Positions 17,009 to 25,113 of a stretch of DNA of 32,946 nucleotides are shown here, piece by piece. A program made the position numbers and the translations under genes. Source of the DNA: an uncultured Bacteroidota bacterium (GTDB taxonomy: Bacteria > Bacteroidota > Bacteroidia > Chitinophagales > Chitinophagaceae); contig CAIJLK010000149.1 in NCBI GenBank assembly GCA_903821465.1, positions 1 through 32,946 of the forward strand. The letters are read 5' to 3'. The notes below the pieces were generated by a model that did not search any database, had not been told where the DNA came from, and worked only from the letters and a program-made list of their open reading frames with translations. Numbering within the stretch: the stretch's first letter is position 1; every line of letters starts with the position of its first letter.

Positions 17009-17899
17009 ATGCCAACAAATACGAACAGAAGATCAGCCATCAAAAATCTGGTTGCAGGATCTGCAGCTCTAGCCGCAGGTGGCGCGTTGACCTCTTTTAC
17101 CAAAGACATGAAAGAAGAAAATAAGCCTTACCAACTTAAAGGAAATATCAATCATACGGCTTGCCGATGGTGCTACAGTTCTATTCCTTTAGAGCAGCTC
17201 TGCGCTGCTTTTAAAGATTTGGGAATGGTGGGGATGGATTTAGTAGGGCCAAAAGATTGGGACATGCTTAAAAAATATGGACTCATCTCTACCATGTGTA
17301 ATGGTGCTGAGATTAGTCTTAGTAAAGGATGGAACGATAAACAATATCACGAGACTTTAATTAAGAGTTATACAGAACATATTGATCTGGTTTCTAAAGC
17401 TGGTTTTGTAAATCTGTTTTGTGCAAGCGGTAATCGTGGTACCATTGATGATGAAACCGGATTAAAAAATTGCGCAGAAGGATTAAAGCAAATCGTAGGA
17501 TTGGCTGAGAAAAAAGGCGTGATGCTTCAAATGGAATTATTGAATAGTAAGATTGATCACAAAGATTATATGTGTGATCGCTCTGCTTGGGGTGTTGAAT
17601 TGGTAAAGCGCGTTGGCTCTCCGAACTTTAAATTATTATACGATATCTATCATATGCAAATCGATGAAGGCGATGTAATTCGTACCATTCGCACCCATCA
17701 TGAATCTTTTGGTCACTACCATACTGGTGGTGTTCCTGGAAGAAATGAAATTGATGAGCGTCAGGAATTATATTATCCTGCCATCATGAAAGCAATTCAT
17801 GAAACAGGATACAAGGGGTATGTAGCACAAGAATTTATTCCTGCAGACAAAGACCCACTTGCTTCTTTAAAAAAGGCAATTCAAATCTGCGATATTTAA
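17009..17899 (+). CDS. Tat-exported hydroxypyruvate-isomerase-like TIM-barrel protein
   Basis: A 296-residue protein with a twin-arginine signal (NRRSAIKNLVAGSAALAAGG at residues 6-25) and an Hyi-like TIM barrel. Family positions seen: the Glu in MLQMELLNSK, the Asp/His in LLYDIYHMQI, the His-rich GHYHTGGVPGRNEID, and the final Glu in YVAQEFIP. Hydroxypyruvate isomerase relatives isomerise aldo/keto groups on small sugars. Export by Tat means the protein folds, probably with bound metal, before crossing; the work is then done in the periplasm beside the GMC enzyme encoded 31 bp downstream. Exact substrate unknown. Confidence 0.88.
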   Translation: MPTNTNRRSAIKNLVAGSAALAAGGALTSFTKDMKEENKPYQLKGNINHTACRWCYSSIPLEQLCAAFKDLGMVGMDLVGPKDWDMLKKYGLISTMCNGAEISLSKGWNDKQYHETLIKSYTEHIDLVSKAGFVNLFCASGNRGTIDDETGLKNCAEGLKQIVGLAEKKGVMLQMELLNSKIDHKDYMCDRSAWGVELVKRVGSPNFKLLYDIYHMQIDEGDVIRTIRTHHESFGHYHTGGVPGRNEIDERQELYYPAIMKAIHETGYKGYVAQEFIPADKDPLASLKKAIQICDI

Positions 17900-17930
17900 T
17901 ACACTATAAAAACCAAAAAAATCACAACAA

Positions 17931-19610
17931 ATGGCTGAGCAAACGTATGACGCAATTGTAGTTGGTTCGGGTATCAGCGGTGGCTGGGCTGCGAAAGAAT
18001 TAACTGAAAAAGGGCTCAAAGTTTTACTTCTTGAAAGAGGTAGAAATATTGAGCATATTAAGGACTATGTTTCTGCAAACAAGGAAGCATGGGATTTTCC
18101 TCATAGAGGTCGCAGAACGCAACAAATGATTCACGACTATCCTAATCTTAAAAGAGACTATCCTCTTAATGAAATCAATTTGGATTTTTGGTGTAAAGAC
18201 TCAGAACATCCTTATACAGAAACAAAACCTTTCTATTGGTTTAGAGGTTATCATGTAGGTGGTAAATCTTTAATGTGGGGCAGACAAAGTTATCGCTGGA
18301 GCGATTTGGATTTTGAAGCAAACTTAAAAGACGGTCACGGTGTAGACTGGCCTGTTCGTTATAAAGAAATTGAACCTTGGTATAGCTATGCAGAAAAATT
18401 TGCAGGGATCAGTGGGAATAAAGATGGATTAGCAGTGTTACCCGATGGTCAGTTTTTACCACCGATGGATATGACTTGTGTAGAGAAAGATGTAGCTGCA
18501 AGAATTAAAGAACATTATAAAGGAGAGCGTCATATGATCATTGGTCGTACCGCTAACTTAACAGTTCCACACGAAGGAAGAACCAATTGCCAGTTTAGAA
18601 ATAAATGTTGGTTAGGTTGTCCGTTTGGTGGCTATTTCAGTACACAATCATCTACTTTACCAGCTGCGCAAAAAACAGGAAACTTAACCTTGCGACCTTA
18701 CAGTATCGTTACAAGAGTATTGTATGATAAAGACAAGAAAAAAGCAACAGGTGTAGAAGTGATGGATTCTGAAACGATGAAAACAGTTGAATACAAATCA
18801 AAGATCGTTTTCATAAATGCCGGAACACTAGACACTGCAAAGATCCTCATGAATTCAGCCACAGATGTATGGCCTGATGGATTGGGAAGTACAAGTGGAG
18901 AACTGGGTCACAACTTAATGGATCACCATTTAGGTACTGGCGCTAGCGGAAGGGTAGAAGGATATGATGACAAATATTATTTCGGCCGCCGTGCAAATGG
19001 AGTCTATATTCCACGTTATAGAAACGTTGGTAACGATAAGCGCGATTATGTGCGTGGATTTGGTTACCAAGGTGGTGGAACCAGAGAAAGCTGGAACCAT
19101 CAAGTGGCTGAATTTAGCATTGGTGCTGAATTCAAAGATGCATTAACTGAACCAGGTGGATGGAACATGGGTATGGGTGGATTTGGTGAAATGTTGCCGA
19201 ATCATGATAACAAGATCTCGATCGACAAAACCAAGAAAGACAAATGGGGCATGAATGTCTTAGCTATCGATTGTCAATTGGGTGATAATGAAAAGAAAAT
19301 GCGTAAGGATTGTGTAGACGATGCTATTGAAATGCTGACTAATGCTGGTGTGAAAGATGTGAAGGGTCATGATGGAGATGGTACACCAGGAAAAGGTATC
19401 CATGAAATGGGAACTGCACGTATGGGTAGAGATCGTAAAACATCTGTATTGAACGGCAACAACCAAGTATGGGATGCACTAAATGTGTTTGTAACAGACG
19501 GCGCGTTCATGGCATCTTCTTCTTGTGTGAATCCATCATTAACTTATATGGCGTTTACAGCAAGAGCTGCAGCATTTGCCGTAGAAGAACTGAAAAAACA
19601 AAATATCTAA
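17931..19610 (+). CDS. GMC-family FAD-dependent sugar dehydrogenase, catalytic subunit
   Basis: A 559-residue flavoprotein. The FAD-binding motif is at residues 7-37 (VVGSGISGGW, then LLLERG). Catalytic residues of the GMC fold are His491 (HEMGTARMG) and Asn534 (CVNPSLTYMAFTAR). Cys220, Cys226 and Cys230 form a Cx5Cx3C cluster; the same spacing binds a 3Fe-4S cluster in bacterial FAD-glucose dehydrogenase as I recall it. There is no signal peptide; in such enzymes the small subunit carries the Tat signal and the pair is exported together, and the next gene fits that role. By context it is a glycoside 3-dehydrogenase, but glucose or another sugar is possible. Confidence 0.92.
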   Translation: MAEQTYDAIVVGSGISGGWAAKELTEKGLKVLLLERGRNIEHIKDYVSANKEAWDFPHRGRRTQQMIHDYPNLKRDYPLNEINLDFWCKDSEHPYTETKPFYWFRGYHVGGKSLMWGRQSYRWSDLDFEANLKDGHGVDWPVRYKEIEPWYSYAEKFAGISGNKDGLAVLPDGQFLPPMDMTCVEKDVAARIKEHYKGERHMIIGRTANLTVPHEGRTNCQFRNKCWLGCPFGGYFSTQSSTLPAAQKTGNLTLRPYSIVTRVLYDKDKKKATGVEVMDSETMKTVEYKSKIVFINAGTLDTAKILMNSATDVWPDGLGSTSGELGHNLMDHHLGTGASGRVEGYDDKYYFGRRANGVYIPRYRNVGNDKRDYVRGFGYQGGGTRESWNHQVAEFSIGAEFKDALTEPGGWNMGMGGFGEMLPNHDNKISIDKTKKDKWGMNVLAIDCQLGDNEKKMRKDCVDDAIEMLTNAGVKDVKGHDGDGTPGKGIHEMGTARMGRDRKTSVLNGNNQVWDALNVFVTDGAFMASSSCVNPSLTYMAFTARAAAFAVEELKKQNI

Positions 19611-19667
19611 AATCAAAGCAGTTACTTAAATTAGAATAACAATTTTTAAAACTTTAAATCAATCATA

Positions 19668-20237
19668 ATGAATAGAAGAGAAGCCATCTCCAGTGTTGCC
19701 ATACTGTTAGGCGGAACTTTATTGGGTGCAGAAGCATTTATGTCGGGATGTAAAACTTCAGATAAAAGTGCTGCAGCCTTCAGTTTATCTAAAGATGACA
19801 TTGCATTTTTGAATGAAGTTGGTGAAACCATTTTGCCAGCAACAGCAACCCCAGGAGCTAAAGAAGCTAAAGTGGGAGAGTTCATGAGCGTATATGTGAA
19901 AGACTGTTACGAACCAAAGGACCAGAAGGTTTTTGCAGAAGGTTTCAAAAATCTAAATGATGCTAGTAAAAAGAAATCTGGTAAAACATTCTTGGATAGT
20001 ACACCAACACAGAGACATGATTTGTTGGTTGACTTAGATAAAGAAATGAAGGACTATCAGAAGTCTAAAAAAGAAACAGATCCTACGCATTATTTCAAAA
20101 TGTATAAAGAGTTAACCCTATTGGGCTTCTTTACTTCTGAAGTAGGTGCTACCAAAGCATTGCGCTATGTGGCAGTGCCAGGTAAATATGAAGGCTGTAT
20201 CCCTTATAAAAAAGGTGATAAAGCTTGGGCAACCTAG
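19668..20237 (+). CDS. Gluconate 2-dehydrogenase subunit 3 family protein (Tat-signal small subunit)
   Basis: A 189-residue partner protein. The N-terminus is Tat-like (MNRREAISSVAILLGGTLLG) and continues to a Cys at residue 28 (AEAFMSGC), which may be a lipidation site. The body matches the subunit-3 family: FLNEVGETILPATATPGAKE near residues 45-65, a helical middle, and the C-terminal FFTSEVGATKALRYVAVPGKYEGC. Family role: chaperone and export partner for a GMC dehydrogenase, giving it a ride through Tat. It follows the GMC gene by 57 bp, which supports a heterodimer. Confidence 0.9.
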   Translation: MNRREAISSVAILLGGTLLGAEAFMSGCKTSDKSAAAFSLSKDDIAFLNEVGETILPATATPGAKEAKVGEFMSVYVKDCYEPKDQKVFAEGFKNLNDASKKKSGKTFLDSTPTQRHDLLVDLDKEMKDYQKSKKETDPTHYFKMYKELTLLGFFTSEVGATKALRYVAVPGKYEGCIPYKKGDKAWAT

Positions 20238-20285
20238 TTTAGATTTTGTTTCACGAGTATCAATTCATTTTTTTAAAACGATTGT

Positions 20286-21152
20286 ATGTCAAATAATAGA
20301 AGGGACTTCTTACGCATGAGTGCATTTGTGGCTGCTGGAATGTCTTTGCCATTTAGCGGAAAATCTGCGTTATTCGACATGTTCGCTCCAAAAAAATTGC
20401 CGGCATACGGTTTGCAATTATGGACCGTAAAAGAGGATATGGCAAAAGATGCCAAGGGCACTTTGAAAAAAATTGCTTCTTATGGTTACAAACAGATCGA
20501 AAGTTTTGAAGGCTCCAAAGGAATGTTCTGGGGCATGGATCATAAAGAGTACAAGAAATATATGGATGAGTTAGGTATGAAGATAGTTTCTACTCATTGC
20601 GATATTAAAAAGGATTTTGATCGTAAAGCTGCTGAGGCAGCTGCGATTGGAATGAAGTACTTGATCTGCCCAAGTAAGGGGCCACAAAAATCGATCGACG
20701 ATTTTAAAAAGATTGCAGACGAATTTAATAAGTGTGGTGAGATCTGTAAGAAAAACGGAATTCGTTTTGCTTATCATAACCACGATTATTCTTTCAAAGC
20801 AATGGATGGCGTTATGCCCCAAGATGTGATGATGGATAATACTGATAAAGAATTGGTAGATTTTGAAATGGATATTTATTGGGTAGTTGCAGCAGGTTCA
20901 GACCCCATCGCTTATTTCAAAAAATATCCGAATCGCTTCCGCCTATGCCATGTAAAAGATCTGATCAGAACTGCTAAAGATCATGAATCATGTCACCTAG
21001 GAAAAGGTACCATCGATTTCAAATCTATTTTGAAAGCAGGTACTGATAATGGCTTGAAATATTATATCGTAGAACAAGAAGCATTCACTGGAACCAATCC
21101 ACTAGAAAGCGCTGAAGTAGACGCCGCATATTTACAAGCTTTTACCATGTAA
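20286..21152 (+). CDS. Tat-exported sugar phosphate isomerase/epimerase
   Basis: A 288-residue TIM-barrel protein with a twin-arginine signal (NNRRDFLRMSAFVAAGMSL). After the signal, the strand YGLQLWTVKEDM and the blocks RFAYHNHDYSF, LVDFEMDIYWVV, FRLCHVKDL and YYIVEQEAF carry the metal-binding Glu/Asp/His set of the xylose-isomerase-like fold. It differs from the Hyi-like protein at 17009, so the locus has two exported barrels and a cytosolic one. Last gene of the rightward unit; a terminator follows 18 bp after its stop. Substrate unknown. Confidence 0.9.
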   Translation: MSNNRRDFLRMSAFVAAGMSLPFSGKSALFDMFAPKKLPAYGLQLWTVKEDMAKDAKGTLKKIASYGYKQIESFEGSKGMFWGMDHKEYKKYMDELGMKIVSTHCDIKKDFDRKAAEAAAIGMKYLICPSKGPQKSIDDFKKIADEFNKCGEICKKNGIRFAYHNHDYSFKAMDGVMPQDVMMDNTDKELVDFEMDIYWVVAAGSDPIAYFKKYPNRFRLCHVKDLIRTAKDHESCHLGKGTIDFKSILKAGTDNGLKYYIVEQEAFTGTNPLESAEVDAAYLQAFTM

Positions 21153-21170
21153 CATTTGCAACCTCTTATA

Positions 21171-21207
21171 AAAAAGTCCCCACGATGTTTTCGTGGGGAC
21201 TTTTTTT
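21171..21207 (+). terminator. Strong terminator closing the rightward sugar-oxidation unit
   Basis: GTCCCCACGA (21176-21185) and TCGTGGGGAC (21191-21200) pair perfectly around TGTTT, and the flanking A5 and T5 extend the stem to 15 bp. A run of seven T follows. Confidence 0.92.
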
Positions 21208-21362
21208 AAGTAGATAAAAGATAAAAGATAAAAGATAAAAGTGAAAAATGGACAGTGAAAGGGCTTTGCCCCAGACACTTTCTTCTTCTTCCACTCTTCA
21301 CTCTTAACTCTTCACTTTTATCTTTTATCTTTTATCTTTTCACTTTTATCTTTTCACTACTT
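21208..21362. repeat. AAAAGAT-heptamer inverted-repeat module, copy A
   Basis: The left side is purine-rich: GATAAAA repeated four times, then AGTGAAAAATGGACAGTG. The centre has the small hairpin GGGCTTTGCCC. The right side is pyrimidine-rich with CTTCTTCTTCCACTCTTCAC and tandem ATCTTTT. Its reverse complement lines up block by block with 27424-27626. It fills the gap between the convergent isomerase and Gfo/Idh/MocA genes, right after the terminator. No coding potential seen. Confidence 0.75.
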
Positions 21363-21365
21363 CTT

Positions 21366-22763
21366 CTATACTCCTAGGCTCCATCCTTCACGATAGTCGC
21401 GTTTCACAAACTGATTCGCTTCGTCGAAATTGGTGATCTTCATATTTGGTCCGTCCCAAAGTAGTTTAATACCACGGCCCGGATGCTCGATCGCGCCTTT
21501 TGAATTTTTCTTTTCAATATTATAACTGCGCAATGCGAGGTTACCCATGAGGATGCTTTCGGTAAGTGGACCAGCGATATCAAAATGAGAACTTAGATTT
21601 TTCGCAAGATCAGTTCCGTAACCTGCAATGGAAGCTTCTACCCATGCAGCATAGTGTCCGCCTTCTCCGCCTTTAACACGCATTACGGTATTTGGAACGA
21701 TGGTTGTTTTAGTTAAGGAAGTAGGCAATAATTGTGGATTGAGGCCATAAGTGCCACACATCATTTTACCCTTGGTTCCAATAAAAATAGCACCGTTGCC
21801 GCCATCGCCCATTACTTCATTGGCTCCTAATTCTTCTGGACGCTCTGGTTGAATGCCACCATCCATCCAATGCAATTTCAAATCAGGTTTACCATTTTTA
21901 CCCTTGAAGGTTAAAATGATATGCGATGAAACCGGACCACTTTCTGGGAAGTTAGCCTTCGTCCAGTTAGCAATATATGGCGTAGAAACACTACACTCAG
22001 CGCCATCAGGATATCCTAATCCTAACACCGCAAAAGCAGGTGCCATAATATGACAGGCCATATCGCCCAAAGCGCCGGTACCATAATCCCACCAGCCACG
22101 CCAGTTAAATGGAATCAAGCCTTCTACATAATCTTTTTTAGGAGCAGTACCCTGCCATAGATCCCAGTCTAATCCAGCTGGAACTGCAGGTTTATCTTTT
22201 GACCAGCCAATGCCTTGTGGCCAAACTGGACGGTCGGTATAACAGTAAATGGTATGCACATCGCCAATGATTCCGGCGTTAAACCAATCTACTAGCTGAC
22301 GAACACCATCGCCCGATGATCCTTGGTTGCCCATTTGTGTAACTACTTTATAGCGATGAGCCGCTTGGGTAAGCATACGTGCTTCGTAGATATCGTGGGT
22401 CAACGGTTTTTGAACATACACGTGTTTATTTAATTGCATGGCAGCCATTGCAGCAACAGCGTGCTGATGATCGGGTATGGAGACAGACACCGCATCGATA
22501 AGCTTATGTTCTTTATCCAACATTTCGCGATAGTCTTTATATACTTTCGCATTCGGATAACGACTTCTGCTTTTGGCAGACTGACGTTCATCTACATCGC
22601 ATAAGAAAGCGATATCGGCTTTGCCACTTTTATAAAAGTTCCAAAGATCGCTCTCGCCTTTACCACCTGCCCCGATACCTGCTACTTGTAGCTTATCGCT
22701 GGGGGCTGTAAATCCACGGCCAAGCACGTGGCGCGGAACAATGGTAAAACCTGCAAGAGCCAA
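21366..22763 (-). CDS. Gfo/Idh/MocA-family oxidoreductase, Tat-type; annotated start is interrupted
   Basis: A dehydrogenase of at least 465 residues. The Rossmann motif is VAGIGAGGKGESDLW, and the usual EKP is QKP here (VYVQKPLTHDIYEAR). The C-terminal domain has WWDYGTGALGDMACHIM. From the TTG at 22763 the protein starts inside a signal sequence (MALAGFTIVPRHVLG). Upstream in the same frame, codons at 22811-22764 encode NEPINN, then SRRGFIRNGA, a clear Tat motif, but no start codon precedes it. The ATG at 22819-22821 is out of frame across an A9 tract; with eight A it would read MKKNEPINNSRRG. So the real gene is probably 21366-22821 with a one-base change, or uses slippage. It is a periplasmic sugar oxidoreductase by inference. 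Confidence 0.85.
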   Translation of the reverse strand: MALAGFTIVPRHVLGRGFTAPSDKLQVAGIGAGGKGESDLWNFYKSGKADIAFLCDVDERQSAKSRSRYPNAKVYKDYREMLDKEHKLIDAVSVSIPDHQHAVAAMAAMQLNKHVYVQKPLTHDIYEARMLTQAAHRYKVVTQMGNQGSSGDGVRQLVDWFNAGIIGDVHTIYCYTDRPVWPQGIGWSKDKPAVPAGLDWDLWQGTAPKKDYVEGLIPFNWRGWWDYGTGALGDMACHIMAPAFAVLGLGYPDGAECSVSTPYIANWTKANFPESGPVSSHIILTFKGKNGKPDLKLHWMDGGIQPERPEELGANEVMGDGGNGAIFIGTKGKMMCGTYGLNPQLLPTSLTKTTIVPNTVMRVKGGEGGHYAAWVEASIAGYGTDLAKNLSSHFDIAGPLTESILMGNLALRSYNIEKKNSKGAIEHPGRGIKLLWDGPNMKITNFDEANQFVKRDYREGWSLGV

Positions 22764-22988
22764 TGCACCGTTGCGAATAAAACCTCGGCGCGAATTGTTG
22801 ATGGGTTCATTTTTTTTTCATGGAAGAATCGTTGGTATTAATAGAAAATTTAGGAATTGAATTTATTGAAATTGTAACATACTTACAGAATAATTATTTG
22901 AACGAAACATTCATTTTATCTGTTATAGATTGAAGGATACAAATAGTATCTTTAAAATCGCTACCATTACCCATATAAAATTTAGAAT

Positions 22989-24368
22989 ATGTCTACCGAA
23001 TTAGTAAAGCAACTCAACCACATGCGGGATTATTTTAATTCTGGCGCTACCCGTAGTTATGCATTTCGAAAAAAGCAGTTGGAGGTTTTAAAGCAAGCTG
23101 TGCAGGATCAGGAAGAAGAAATCTATGCGGCTTTATTTACCGATCTAAAAAAGAGTAGGGAAGAATGCTGGGTTACAGAGAATGGCTTTTTTATGGCTGA
23201 GATGAGTGCCATGCTTAACGGATTAAAATCTTGGATGGAGCCAGAAGCAGTATCTACCAATATGCTGAACCTTCCATCGAGCAGTAGAATTGAAAAAGAA
23301 CCCATGGGTGTGGTGTTGATTATTGGTCCCTGGAATTATCCTTTTCAATTATTATTTGCACCCTTGATTGGGGCTATTGCTGCAGGCAATGCCGTGGTGT
23401 TAAAACCTAGTGAATTTGCACCGGCAACTGCTGTGCTGATGCAAAAAATTATTGAATCGGTTTTCCCGAAAGAATATATTTTATATGTGCCAGGAGATGG
23501 AGCTACTGTAATCCCAGCGATGATGCAACACTTCAGGTTCGATCATGTGTTTTATACGGGAAGTACTACAGTTGGCAAGATCGTTTATAAAATGGCAGCA
23601 GAAGAATTGGTGCCCGTAACATTGGAATTGGGCGGAAAGAGTCCATGTGTGGTGGAGAACGATGCCAATATTAAAATCGCTGCGAAGCGAATTATAATGA
23701 CAAAATTTTCGAATGCTGGTCAGATGTGTGTGGCACCAGATTATGTATTGGTGCATGTTTCTAAAAAAGAAGCATTGGTTACTGCAATGCGCGAAACGAT
23801 TGATAAATTCTTTGGAGCGCGTGCGGAGGAATGTGAAAATTTTGGAAAGATCATTAATCACAAACAGTTTGATCGATTGGTTAGTTATTTGAATGATGGG
23901 AAAATTATTCAAGGCGGAAGAACTAATCGGGACATACTGTTTATCGAACCAACTTTATTAGAAGAGGTATCATTAGATAGTAAAATAATGAAGGACGAGA
24001 TCTTCGGACCCATACTGCCGATCATTACTTTTCAAACAATGGAAGATGCCAAAGCAATTATTGCCAGGAATCCAAACCCTTTGGCCTTTTATGTGTTTAC
24101 AGAAAGTAGTACGATTGAGCAGGCTTGGTTAGATGCAGTGCCATCGGGTGGCGCTTGTGTAAACAATGCGAGTTGGCATTTAACGAATCATAAATTACCC
24201 TTTGGTGGAAGGGGTTATAGCGGTATGGGTGCTTATCATGGCAAGGATTCGATTGATACATTTAGTCACCGGAAATCAGTTTTAAAAACCCCAACTTGGT
24301 TTGACCCTGCTATAAAGTATCCACCAATGAAAGGTAAATTGGGAATGTTTAAACTAGTAGTCAGGTAA
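22989..24368 (+). CDS. Aldehyde dehydrogenase, class-3-like
   Basis: A 459-residue NAD(P)-dependent enzyme that oxidises aldehydes to acids. Key residues are present: Asn116 (GPWNYPFQL), Glu213 (LELGGKSP) and catalytic Cys247 (NAGQMCVAP). GSTTVGKIV at 191-199 is the cofactor loop. Length and the start pattern (about 100 residues before the GPWNYP block) fit the short class-3/fatty-aldehyde group, though no clear C-terminal membrane helix is seen. It is separated from the divergent Gfo/Idh/MocA gene by about 170 bp of AT-rich DNA and followed 1 bp later by the peroxidase gene, so they form an operon that may handle lipid-derived aldehydes and peroxides. Confidence 0.93.
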   Translation: MSTELVKQLNHMRDYFNSGATRSYAFRKKQLEVLKQAVQDQEEEIYAALFTDLKKSREECWVTENGFFMAEMSAMLNGLKSWMEPEAVSTNMLNLPSSSRIEKEPMGVVLIIGPWNYPFQLLFAPLIGAIAAGNAVVLKPSEFAPATAVLMQKIIESVFPKEYILYVPGDGATVIPAMMQHFRFDHVFYTGSTTVGKIVYKMAAEELVPVTLELGGKSPCVVENDANIKIAAKRIIMTKFSNAGQMCVAPDYVLVHVSKKEALVTAMRETIDKFFGARAEECENFGKIINHKQFDRLVSYLNDGKIIQGGRTNRDILFIEPTLLEEVSLDSKIMKDEIFGPILPIITFQTMEDAKAIIARNPNPLAFYVFTESSTIEQAWLDAVPSGGACVNNASWHLTNHKLPFGGRGYSGMGAYHGKDSIDTFSHRKSVLKTPTWFDPAIKYPPMKGKLGMFKLVVR

Positions 24369-24369
24369 A

Positions 24370-25038
24370 ATGAAAAAAGTATTCATGAAAACTATATTGA
24401 TTGTTGTTCCATTATTAATTGTGTCAGTATTACTGGTGAAAAAGAAAGATATGAGTTATAGACAATCTGTTTTAAAATCCATCTATCCCCTGCTCATGTT
24501 ACCCGGGAAATTGTTTGGATCCAAAAATGCTATCCTAAAAAACACAGGAGCTGTTGGGCCTTCAGTTGATTTTTATTCCTTAAAAATTGAACTGAATAAC
24601 GGGACTATTCTGGATTTAAATCAGTTAAAGGGGAAAAAAATAATACTCGTTAATACAGCAAGTGATTGTGGTTATACGGCACAATATGCTGAGTTGGAAA
24701 AACTATATCAGCAGCACAAAGAAAAATTAGTGGTTATTGGTTTTCCTGCAAATGATTTTAAGGAGCAAGAAAAAAAAGACGATGCCGCCATTGCAGAATT
24801 TTGCAAAATTAATTATGGGGTAACTTTTTATCTTGCAAAAAAATCTCAAGTAATTAAAGGTGCAGAGCAGAACCCTGTTTTTAATTGGTTGTCTAATAAA
24901 GAAAAGAATGGCTGGTGTAGTCAAGAACCGAAATGGAATTTTTGCAAATATTTGGTGGATGGCAATGGGGTATTAACACATTTTTTTGCACAATCCGTAT
25001 CGCCACTTGATCCACAGGTAGTTGATACAATTGATTAG
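24370..25038 (+). CDS. Membrane-anchored glutathione-peroxidase-family protein
   Basis: A 222-residue thiol peroxidase homologue with an N-terminal hydrophobic anchor (residues about 7-23, TILIVVPLLIVSVLLV), so probably tethered on the periplasmic side. The GPx fold begins near residue 66. The peroxidatic Cys is Cys100 (NTASDCGYTAQY), in place of selenocysteine; Trp190-Asn191 (KWNF) of the catalytic tetrad are present. The tetrad Gln expected in FPxNQF is replaced: here FPANDF, Asp129. It is coupled to the aldehyde dehydrogenase gene (gap 1 bp). Reductant is probably thioredoxin rather than glutathione (family inference). Confidence 0.88.
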   Translation: MKKVFMKTILIVVPLLIVSVLLVKKKDMSYRQSVLKSIYPLLMLPGKLFGSKNAILKNTGAVGPSVDFYSLKIELNNGTILDLNQLKGKKIILVNTASDCGYTAQYAELEKLYQQHKEKLVVIGFPANDFKEQEKKDDAAIAEFCKINYGVTFYLAKKSQVIKGAEQNPVFNWLSNKEKNGWCSQEPKWNFCKYLVDGNGVLTHFFAQSVSPLDPQVVDTID

Positions 25039-25113
25039 CAGGTTTTGTATATCAGCTTTAACAATATATAAAATCAATGATTCCTAACTTTAGCTTCGAT
25101 TAAAATTATCTAT

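Noticed and set aside
21208..21362. CRISPR-like look of the heptamer repeats
   Set aside because: The repeat unit is 7 bp with no unique spacers, and no cas gene is near. It is a simple tandem within an inverted-repeat module.
23481..23912. 143-codon open frame on - inside the aldehyde dehydrogenase gene
   Set aside because: It covers the catalytic part of the + gene and its Cys/His/Asn-rich translation is typical of an antisense shadow.
25060..25113. TAACTTTA at 25085-25092 as a promoter box for the 771-residue protein gene
   Set aside because: One mismatch to TAnnTTTG and no -33 TTG at the right spacing; too weak in AT-rich DNA to list as a feature.
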